Assembly: GCF_028550435.1 (NCBI RefSeq)
Contig: NZ_JAQQKV010000001.1
Span: forward strand, 1,302,001-1,366,000
Length of the DNA: 64,000 nt
Direction: 5' to 3'
Origin: Asticcacaulis machinosus
Lineage (GTDB): Bacteria; Pseudomonadota; Alphaproteobacteria; Caulobacterales; Caulobacteraceae
This document shows, one piece after another, positions 57,859 through 64,000 of the stretch; positions within the stretch are counted from its first letter, which is position 1; each line of letters begins with the position of its first letter. The notes under the pieces were generated by a model. That model saw nothing but the letters and a program-made list of their open reading frames with translations. It did not search any database and was not told where the DNA came from. The position numbers and the translations under genes are program-made.

Positions 57859-58191
57859 GTGACCGCGCCTCATATTCCCCTTCACATTACAGATGCTGAA
57901 AGCGTCATTCTGACGGCGCTTTGGCAGCACGGCCCGCTAACGCCCACGCGCCTGATCAGCGACGTTAGATCCGGTCGCGACTGGGGGGATTCAACCATAA
58001 AAACCCTGATCGCCCGCCTGATGCACAAGGGCGCGATCCGGTCTCAGCGTGATGACGGCATTCTGCGCTATCATGCCCAGATTACCCATGACAGCTATGC
58101 CGAGGCCGAAATTCGCGACCTTATCAAGCGACTGTTCGGCAATGATGCTGAGGCGTTCACGGCGTTTATCGCTGAGCGCATAAAGATCTGA
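57859..58191 (+). CDS. BlaI/MecI/CopY-family transcriptional repressor
   Basis: A 110-residue winged-helix repressor: ITDAESVILTALWQHGPLT (first helices), WGDSTIKTLIARLMHKGAI (recognition helix and wing) and a dimerising C-terminus. The GTG start at 57859 has GGAG 7 nt upstream. The perfect inverted repeat with two TACA-nn-TGTA motifs before the operon is the expected autoregulatory site. No BlaR1 protease gene is adjacent. Confidence 0.92.
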   Translation: MTAPHIPLHITDAESVILTALWQHGPLTPTRLISDVRSGRDWGDSTIKTLIARLMHKGAIRSQRDDGILRYHAQITHDSYAEAEIRDLIKRLFGNDAEAFTAFIAERIKI

Positions 58192-58349
58192 TCCACACGT
58201 CTCTCAACAACTCCTAAGCGAGGCATCCCCGCGCTAAGGTAAACTGGCCCTACGCCAACCACTGGATAGTTTTCCCGGCGGCATCATTTTTTGTGCACCG
58301 CCGTTGTCTGATACATTGACAGGCCAGACCGGTTTCTGATTAATAGCGC

Positions 58350-58490
58350 CATTCCTTGGGGAGTAGCCGGAACCACCTCTCAGGTTCCACCAGTGTCGTC
58401 AGCACGTAGTCCTGCATCAGGACTTCCGGCACGGTAACCCGCTTTACACAGCGGGGCGGCAAGACCGGGGGTTTGGGCACTATGTCCATG
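58350..58490 (+). ncRNA. yybP-ykoY (Mn2+) riboswitch
   Basis: The segment begins CTTGGGGAGTAGCCGG, the hallmark of E. coli alx and mntP leaders of this class, and includes GGCACGGTAACCC and a late GGGGGTTTGGGCACTATGTC. It lies about 35 nt before a TerC/Alx gene, the standard target, so Mn2+ binding would raise its expression. Boundaries are approximate. Confidence 0.88.
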
Positions 58491-58523
58491 CCTGAAACCC
58501 TGTCTGCCTGTTGAGGTTCCAAT

Positions 58524-59540
58524 ATGTCTGTCGGTACGCCGTTATTATGGTCGCTGTTTGCGGCCTTTGTTGTTGTCGCTCTGTTGATCGACTTTTTCGC
58601 CATGAACAAACAGGGCGCCCATAAGGTCTCTATGAAAGAGGCCACCATATGGTCGCTGATCTGGGTATCGGTCAGCTTTGTGTTCGTAGGCTTCCTGTGG
58701 TGGTACATGGGCGGCACGGGCGCAGATCTGGCGGCCAAACAACTTGCCGACACCAAAGCGCTGGAATTCATCACCGGCTATGTGGTCGAAAAGGCGCTGG
58801 CGGTCGATAACATCTTCGTCTTTTTGATGCTGTTCACCTATTTCGCGGTGCCCGCCGAATACCAGAAACGCGCGTTGATGATCGGGATTCTGGTGGCGCT
58901 GGTCTTACGCGGGGCGCTTATTCTGGTTGGCGCCTGGCTGATCGCGCAGTTCCACTGGATTCTATACCTGTTCGGGGCGTTTCTGGTGTTCACCGGCATC
59001 AAGATGTGGCTGGCGGCCGGTGATGAGCCTGACCTTGAGGCCAATCCGGCTCTGAAATGGGTGCGCAAACATTTTACCATTGCCCCGAATTTCGACGGCG
59101 AAAAGTTCTTCACCAAGGTGGGCGGCCTGAAGATGGCGACCCCGATGCTGGTGGTCGTTATCCTGATCGGCATCATCGATGTGGTGTTTGCGGTCGATTC
59201 CATTCCGGCGATCTTTGCCATCACCACCGACCCGTTTATCGTCCTGACTTCGAATGTGTTTGCGATTTTGGGCCTGCGCGCCATGTACTTCCTGCTGGCG
59301 GGCCTGCATGAGAAATTCCATCTCCTGCCCTACGGTCTGGCGTTGGTACTAGTGTTTATAGGCACCAAGATGCTGTTGCTGGATATTTATAAGGTGCCGA
59401 TCGAGTGGTCGCTGGGCGGCACGGCGGCGATCCTGACGGTGACCATGCTGTTGTCAGTCCTGATCAAGCCGAAAAGCGATACGCCGCATGGGGCCTTCCC
59501 GTTCGACTCTAAGAAGGATGCTACGGACAAGCCGGAGTAA
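58524..59540 (+). CDS. alx: TerC/Alx family membrane protein (manganese exporter type)
   Basis: A 338-residue polytopic protein with about nine helices. Diagnostic stretches: EFITGYVVEKALAVDNIFVF, GIIDVVFAVDSIPAIFAIT and DPFIVLTSNVFAILGLRAMYF (acidic residues that bind metal; motifs read in parts). Relatives export Mn2+. It is preceded by a yybP-ykoY riboswitch, which fits that role. Confidence 0.95.
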   Translation: MSVGTPLLWSLFAAFVVVALLIDFFAMNKQGAHKVSMKEATIWSLIWVSVSFVFVGFLWWYMGGTGADLAAKQLADTKALEFITGYVVEKALAVDNIFVFLMLFTYFAVPAEYQKRALMIGILVALVLRGALILVGAWLIAQFHWILYLFGAFLVFTGIKMWLAAGDEPDLEANPALKWVRKHFTIAPNFDGEKFFTKVGGLKMATPMLVVVILIGIIDVVFAVDSIPAIFAITTDPFIVLTSNVFAILGLRAMYFLLAGLHEKFHLLPYGLALVLVFIGTKMLLLDIYKVPIEWSLGGTAAILTVTMLLSVLIKPKSDTPHGAFPFDSKKDATDKPE

Positions 59541-59549
59541 ACATGGTCG

Positions 59550-59577
59550 GAATGATCCTTCATAGAATCATTCCGCT
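59550..59577. terminator. Hairpin after alx
   Basis: CGGAATGAT paired with ATCATTCCG; a second GCCGCC/GGCGGC hairpin follows. No T-tract, so a weak or Rho-assisted end. Confidence 0.4.
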
Positions 59578-59638
59578 CAAGCCGCCATTGCGGCGGCGGC
59601 CAAGGTGGCAGAGCCACCGCCCGGCGAGGGACTAAAGA

Positions 59639-60130
59639 CTAACGCGCGGGTTTGGCAAAAATCTGTACCCAGTACCAGCGATAGGCCTGCTTTTGCCCCG
59701 CCAAGGGCCGGTCGTCGGGCTGATAACTTAGGGCGATGCCGGTGTCCGTCATCGTGCAGCTTAAGATATTAGCGCGGTGGCCGGGGCTGTTCATCCAGCC
59801 ATCGACCACATCGTCAGGGCGCATGTGACCGGCGGCGATGTTTTCAGCGACCATGATCCAGCGATAGCCGGAGGATACCGCCCGCTGCCCTGCCGATGTG
59901 CCGTCCGGGCCTTTGTGGGCAAAGAAATTTTGCCGCGCCATAGCATCGGCATGACGCTGGGCGGCGCGGGCTAAGCGCGGATCGAAGTTTAGCGGATCAC
60001 AGCCCCTGTCCTCGCGTTCGGCATTAATCAGATCAAAGACATGGGCGACATTGCCATTGTCGTCATAGTCCTGAGCGGCCACCGGCCCGGCCCATAAACC
60101 CGCCATAATAAGCAAACTTAAAACACGCAA
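59639..60130 (-). CDS. Exported CAP (SCP/PR-1-like) domain protein
   Basis: A 163-residue protein with a signal peptide (cleavage after PVAAQ) and a CAP domain: INAERE, RAAQRHADAMARQNFFAHKGPDG, AENIAAG and WMNSPGHRANIL. The His and Glu of the CAP cavity are present. The role of bacterial CAP proteins is mostly unknown. Confidence 0.94.
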   Translation of the reverse strand: MRVLSLLIMAGLWAGPVAAQDYDDNGNVAHVFDLINAEREDRGCDPLNFDPRLARAAQRHADAMARQNFFAHKGPDGTSAGQRAVSSGYRWIMVAENIAAGHMRPDDVVDGWMNSPGHRANILSCTMTDTGIALSYQPDDRPLAGQKQAYRWYWVQIFAKPAR

Positions 60131-60189
60131 AGCTCACCTCCATACCTTGGAGCAGATTTCACCTATGAGTATGGCTTTGATAGGGCTGC

Positions 60190-60221
60190 GTCTTCCTCCG
60201 CCCCATTTATGGGGAGGAGAA
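60190..60221. repeat. CCTCC/GGAGG intergenic hairpin repeat
   Basis: CTTCCTCCGCCCCAT and ATGGGGAGGAG pair across a short loop; a short relative of the CCCCTCCGTC family. Lies just downstream of fbp on the minus strand. Confidence 0.45.
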
Positions 60222-60224
60222 AAC

Positions 60225-61199
60225 TCAACCATGATACTGCGTGACTCGCGCGACTTCTTCTTTTGAACCCAGCACGACGCCGGTGCGCTGATGCAGGGCG
60301 GCCGGTGCAATATCGAGAATACGCTGATGACCGTCGGTCGCCGCCCCGCCCGCCTGTTCGATCAGCATAGAGATCGGGTTGCACTCATAAAGTAGCCGCA
60401 GCTTGCCGTTTTTGCCGCTGGTGCGCTGATCGACCGGATAAATGAACACCCCGCCGCGCGTCAGGATGCGGTGAATATCCCCAACCATGGACGCCAGCCA
60501 GCGCATGTTGAAATCGGCGCCACGCGGGCCGTCCTTGCCGGCCACGCACTCATCAATATAGCGGCGGACAGGTGCTTCCCAATGGCGATGATTGGACATG
60601 TTGATGGCAAATTCGCGGGTTGCCTCGGGGATAGCGACCTGATCGCGGATCAGCACCCACTCGCCGCGATCATGGTCAATCGAAAAGGCGAAGGTGCCTG
60701 CCCCCAGCGTCAGCATCATGGTCGTTTGCGGGCCGTAAGCCGTATAGCCTGCCGCGACCTGCTGATGGCCGGGTTTCAGGAAATCGGCCTCGGTCACCGC
60801 CCGCCCTTGGGGTGCCTCAAGCACCGAAAAGATCGTGCCGACTACGCCGTTGACATCAAGATTCGATGACCCATCGATGGGATCGAACACCAGCAGATAC
60901 TCACCGCCATCAGCTATCGGATGCAGGGTATCCATTTCCTCAGACGCCACCGCCGCCACGCGGCCATACCAGCGCTCAGGCTCCAGCATCATGTCGTTGG
61001 CGATGACATCCAGTTCCTTTTGCACCTCGCCCTGCACATTTTCCTGCGCCAGCGCGCCTTGCTTGCCGGTAATGGCGCTGTTGTTGACCGTCTGACCGAT
61101 ATCGCGGCAGGCGGCGGCCATATCGAGCACCAACGCTTTCAGATTGGCGGGCACCGTAGCCGGCAGGGATTCCAGAAATTGGTTTAAGGTCGGCAGCAT
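60225..61199 (-). CDS. fbp: Fructose-1,6-bisphosphatase, class I
   Basis: A 324-residue gluconeogenic phosphatase: [11 protein letters not shown], the metal/phosphate site [37 protein letters not shown] and the late [13 protein letters not shown]. The ATG at 61199 is preferred over GTG 61208; neither has a visible Shine-Dalgarno. Complements the tkt, gap, pgk and fba genes of the window. Confidence 0.96.
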   Translation of the reverse strand: MLPTLNQFLESLPATVPANLKALVLDMAAACRDIGQTVNNSAITGKQGALAQENVQGEVQKELDVIANDMMLEPERWYGRVAAVASEEMDTLHPIADGGEYLLVFDPIDGSSNLDVNGVVGTIFSVLEAPQGRAVTEADFLKPGHQQVAAGYTAYGPQTTMMLTLGAGTFAFSIDHDRGEWVLIRDQVAIPEATREFAINMSNHRHWEAPVRRYIDECVAGKDGPRGADFNMRWLASMVGDIHRILTRGGVFIYPVDQRTSGKNGKLRLLYECNPISMLIEQAGGAATDGHQRILDIAPAALHQRTGVVLGSKEEVARVTQYHG

Positions 61200-61514
61200 G
61201 AAAATCACTTATGAAATCTGAGATGGGAAATAGTGCGTTCAAAATTTATTGATACGATTTTGACGTACCTTGCAAGCCGGTAAACGCTGTCACCAAAACG
61301 GTTTTATGGATATGCGCCCAAAGCGCAGTCTGGCGATCACGGTTTGGTCTTAATTGCCGCGTAAAAGCCGTCATTTAAACGACTCGCCTTTTAGGTGTGA
61401 AACCATTTGGAAACCATTTCCTCATTAGGATAAGCTTAACCAATTCCCAGATTCGTAATGCGGCCCATGCTCTGACTGAGCAGGGTTCATTGTTTGGTTC
61501 AGAGTACCGTGCCG
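61200..61514. other. Divergent intergenic region
   Basis: About 315 bp between fbp (left) and the serine hydrolase (right). A short direct repeat GAAACCATTT occurs twice near 61409-61430. No gene or known element seen; no TACA-nn-TGTA site. Confidence 0.5.
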
Positions 61515-62756
61515 ATGTTTGACCCTCGTACCCCTTCCAAAAGCTATACCCGCCGCGGCACCGTGCTGATGGCGCTGGCGGCATTGGGCGGCAGTGCGGC
61601 CGTACCCTATCTTACCGCCAAGCCCGCGCCGAAACCGGCCTCCAAAGCGCCGACACTGAAACGCGCCCCCCTGAAAGACTGGCCGAGCCTGACCCAGATC
61701 GCGCAAACCATGATCGACGATAAGCTGACGCCCGGTCTGTCGCTGACGGTCGCCCATAAGGGGGTTGTGCTGTTTTCCCAAGGCTTTGGGATGGCCGATG
61801 TGGCCGCCCAGCGCGAGGTCACGCCACAAACCACCTTCCGCATCGCCTCGATCACCAAGCAGTTCACCGCCGCCGCCATTATGGCCTTGGCCGAAGACGG
61901 CAAGCTGAGCGTCCATGATCCGCTGGCGCGCTTCCTGCCCGATTTTCCCAAGGCCGATAAGATCACCCTGGCCCAGTTGATGAGCCATACCTCAGGCATG
62001 GGTGACTATGTCAATGGCCAGAGCCATGTGGTGCTGGACAGTGCCCGCGACCGGGATTTCAACGGTACGGAACTGTTGTCGATCATCCGCGCCCGTCAGC
62101 CGCTGTACCGCGCCCAACCGGGGGCCGCCTGGCTCTATTCCAATTCGGCCTTTACCCTGTTGAGCATTATTGTTGAGCAGCTATCCGGCATGTCGTTCGC
62201 GCAGTTCTGCGCCGAGCGGTTGTTCCAGCCCGCAGGTATGACGCAGTCGTCGATTGATACGGTGGATACAGTCATCACCGGCGGCTCTAACGGCTATCGC
62301 CCTGAATTTCGTGCGCCGCATGGCTTTGTGGAAAATAAGCCCCTGTCGGCGACGTTTATCGCGGGTGCCGGTGCGATCCGCTCCACCACCGAAGACCTGA
62401 TCCTGTGGCACCATGCCCTGATGAACGGCAAGGTGCTGAAGCCCGACAGTGTGGCCGCCATGATGACCCCGGCCCTGCTGAAGAACGGCCAACCGGCGTT
62501 TGAACGGCGTGGGGCCGAGCCGCTGGAGTACGGTTTTGGTCTGGGGCTGGGTCTTGAGGATGAGCGACGCTTTGCCACCCACGGCGGGCGGATCAATGGC
62601 TTTACCGGCCATCTGCGCAGCTATCATGATGACCAGTTGACGCTGGCCATCCTATATAACTGTGACGGATCGGGTGCTGCCCAGTTCATGCCGATGCAGA
62701 AAAAGCTGCGCAAGGAAGCCTCGAAACTGGGACTGGCTGAAGCCATCTCAGCCTAA
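61515..62756 (+). CDS. Beta-lactamase-fold serine hydrolase, exported
   Basis: A 413-residue class C beta-lactamase-related protein (PF00144). A twin-arginine-like start (SYTRRGTVLMALAALGG) suggests export. The catalytic triad motifs are SITK (S-x-x-K) in FRIASITKQF, YSN (Y-x-N) in AWLYSNSAF and HGG in ATHGGRINGF. It may act on esters, peptides or beta-lactams; the family does not decide. ATG 61515 is preferred over the upstream TTG 61494. It is about 3.3 kb from the BlaI-type gene with no matching operator, so a regulatory link is not supported. Confidence 0.92.
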   Translation: MFDPRTPSKSYTRRGTVLMALAALGGSAAVPYLTAKPAPKPASKAPTLKRAPLKDWPSLTQIAQTMIDDKLTPGLSLTVAHKGVVLFSQGFGMADVAAQREVTPQTTFRIASITKQFTAAAIMALAEDGKLSVHDPLARFLPDFPKADKITLAQLMSHTSGMGDYVNGQSHVVLDSARDRDFNGTELLSIIRARQPLYRAQPGAAWLYSNSAFTLLSIIVEQLSGMSFAQFCAERLFQPAGMTQSSIDTVDTVITGGSNGYRPEFRAPHGFVENKPLSATFIAGAGAIRSTTEDLILWHHALMNGKVLKPDSVAAMMTPALLKNGQPAFERRGAEPLEYGFGLGLGLEDERRFATHGGRINGFTGHLRSYHDDQLTLAILYNCDGSGAAQFMPMQKKLRKEASKLGLAEAISA

Positions 62757-62794
62757 CCCATTGCTTAAAGTGGAAACCGTGGCAAGGTGAGGTC

Positions 62795-63829
62795 ATGTTA
62801 CCCTTGCTCGCCGCCGCTACGGCCTCTGCCCTGCTGATGATTGCGCTGTGGCTGAGACATGTCGCTTATCTTCCCGGACGGACAGATATCCGGCTGGGGC
62901 TCATCTCCGGATCAGCTTTTTATATCTATCTGGCCAGCCAAAGACCTGCATGGCTTTTGCCACTGGTGCTGGCGGGCCCGGTGGCGTGCAACCGCAGCCT
63001 CAAGGCCGGATTTGAACTGCCCCTGCGCCGACCTGTGACCGACGCAGGTGTGGCGGTTATACTGCTCACGGCGGGCTTAACCGGCTATATCTGGCCGCAT
63101 GACGCGATGGCCGCGCGTCTCTATGACGGGCTGGCGCTTTATCTGTTTTGCGAACCGCTGGGGCTGATGATCCTGAAATGGTCCGACGATATGGTCGAGG
63201 GCCGCAGACGTTTGCGCGTGGCCCTCATTGGCATCAGCGCCATCATCGGCCCGGTAGTGGCCATCGGCACCGCCACCGGATCAGGTGAGACGGCAGCCAC
63301 CATCGGAGCCGCCCTGACCCTGACCTTAAGTTTTATCGTTTCGGCCTTTGCCCCACGGCTGCTGAACACATGGCGCGCGCCGCCAATAACTCCATCATCT
63401 ACGCCCGCCCTCGATGCCCGTGAGCAAAAAATTCTTGGCCGGCTGCGTGCCCTGATGGCAACAGACGAAGCCTTTCGCGATCCGGCGCTTACCCTGTCCA
63501 GCCTGGCCCGCCGCCTTGAGGTGCCTGAGCACCGTCTGCGCCGCATCATCCATCTGGGCGAAGGTGGGCGCAACTTCAGCCTCTATCTCAACAGCTACCG
63601 GATTGCCGCCATCAAAGCGGCCCTCGAAACCGATGAGGACATAACCATCCTCGCTCTGGCGCTGGAGGCCGGTTACAATTCGCTGTCGGCCTTTAACCGT
63701 GCGTTTATGGCCTCGGAAGGCGTCACCCCCACGGCATACCGGCGCGCCCGCATGGCGGCCCGGACCGCAAACCCAATCGCTGCGACTGAACCGGCGCCCG
63801 ACACCACCACCGCCGTCAAGGCTACCTGA
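62795..63829 (+). CDS. Membrane-anchored AraC-family regulator
   Basis: A 344-residue regulator with about six N-terminal transmembrane segments (1-190), a linker, and a C-terminal AraC DNA-binding domain (about 235-320): LTLSSLARRLEVPEHRLRRII, then ILALALEAGYNSLSAFNRAFMASEGVTPTAYRRAR (motifs read in parts). AGGTGAGG precedes the ATG. The last ~24 residues are unconserved and overlap a minus-strand frame entering from the right edge. Confidence 0.92.
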   Translation: MLPLLAAATASALLMIALWLRHVAYLPGRTDIRLGLISGSAFYIYLASQRPAWLLPLVLAGPVACNRSLKAGFELPLRRPVTDAGVAVILLTAGLTGYIWPHDAMAARLYDGLALYLFCEPLGLMILKWSDDMVEGRRRLRVALIGISAIIGPVVAIGTATGSGETAATIGAALTLTLSFIVSAFAPRLLNTWRAPPITPSSTPALDAREQKILGRLRALMATDEAFRDPALTLSSLARRLEVPEHRLRRIIHLGEGGRNFSLYLNSYRIAAIKAALETDEDITILALALEAGYNSLSAFNRAFMASEGVTPTAYRRARMAARTANPIAATEPAPDTTTAVKAT

Positions 63830-63999
63830 TCCTTAAGCAGGGTGGCCGCAGCCACCGTAATCAGCGCCCCGATCAGGCCCGACATCTTAAAGGCATGTTC
63901 CGCCGGATTGAGCCACAGACGCCAATGGGCGGGCAGCAGGGTCTTTGCGACATCATAGCCGCCATAAAACAGCGTGGCTCCGATCACGCCCTTGACCAG
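63673..63999 (-). CDS. Putative membrane protein (5' partial, right edge)
   Basis: A minus-strand frame open from the window edge to a stop at 63673, about 108 residues seen. It contains GATLFYGGYDVAKTLL, HWRLWLNPAEHAFKMSGLIGALITVAAATLL and a further hydrophobic segment (read in parts), so it looks like a real membrane protein. Its last ~50 codons lie antisense to the AraC-type gene (157-bp convergent overlap), which lowers confidence. Confidence 0.45.
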   Translation of the reverse strand: MVKGVIGATLFYGGYDVAKTLLPAHWRLWLNPAEHAFKMSGLIGALITVAAATLLKDQVALTAVVVSGAGSVAAIGFAVRAAMRARRYAVGVTPSEAINARLKADSEL

Positions 64000-64000
64000 A

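Noticed and set aside
61515-62756. Beta-lactamase controlled by the nearby BlaI-type repressor
   Set aside because: No TACA-nn-TGTA dyad upstream of the hydrolase, and about 3.3 kb with five other features lie between; the family also includes many non-lactamase esterases and peptidases.

Overview
The window reads as an ordinary chromosomal stretch of an alphaproteobacterium of the Caulobacterales, most likely Asticcacaulis or a close relative. This rests on protein character (ClpS/ClpA, EF-Tu, ZapA with a small coiled-coil partner, class II aldolase, YebC, phasin), a perfect CtrA-type box (TTAA-N7-TTAA), and GC-rich palindromic intergenic repeats. No database was searched, so the genus is an inference. 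No prophage, transposase, integrase, rRNA, tRNA or CRISPR array was seen.

Layout. 1-4.3 kb: a GGDEF-EAL protein cut by the left edge, a DUF4153 membrane protein and a tiny membrane protein. 4.3-6.5 kb: a luciferase-like monooxygenase and an AT-rich DUF2971 gene flanked by inverted copies of a palindromic repeat. 6.7-10.8 kb: clpA and clpS (the clpS 3' end is duplicated in the gap between them) and a phasin. 11.4-16.1 kb: a D-alanyl-D-alanine carboxypeptidase with SPOR domain, a CelD-like acyltransferase, a glycosyltransferase, a GST and a DUF2007 protein. 16.3-20.7 kb: the str operon rpsL-rpsG-fusA-tuf with its promoter. 21-22.1 kb: a ParDE toxin-antitoxin operon with a clear operator and a third overlapping gene. 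22.2-34.5 kb: a zinc metallopeptidase, an acyl-CoA synthetase, an EAL protein, a GNAT enzyme, an apparently inserted FAD oxidoreductase, EttA, a DAO-type oxidase and free-methionine-sulfoxide reductase.

34.8-37.9 kb: a Sel1-repeat lipoprotein and a parallel beta-helix protein form an operon behind a CtrA box. 37.9-44.5 kb: two small lipoproteins, yebC, a YmdB-type phosphoesterase, 5-formyl-THF cyclo-ligase with a likely 6S RNA upstream, a GH3 beta-glucosidase, zapA and its partner. 44.8-57.3 kb: sugar-phosphate genes tkt, gap, pgk and fba on one strand, interspersed with a cold-shock gene, a YitT protein, an RsmC-like methyltransferase with an RsuA-like pseudouridine synthase, and an OmpR/EnvZ-type pair. 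fbp lies at 60-61 kb. 57.4-64 kb: a BlaI-type repressor with an ExbB-like membrane protein behind a perfect 18-bp inverted repeat, a yybP-ykoY (Mn2+) riboswitch in front of a TerC/Alx gene, a CAP-domain protein, a beta-lactamase-fold hydrolase, a membrane-anchored AraC regulator and a partial membrane gene at the right edge.

Most genes are housekeeping. The most unusual material is regulatory or structural: the BlaI/ExbB-like mini-operon, the duplicated clpS tails, a Shine-Dalgarno held in a hairpin loop before the 6S-linked cyclo-ligase, the CtrA-boxed Sel1/beta-helix operon, and a recombination scar around the FAD oxidoreductase.
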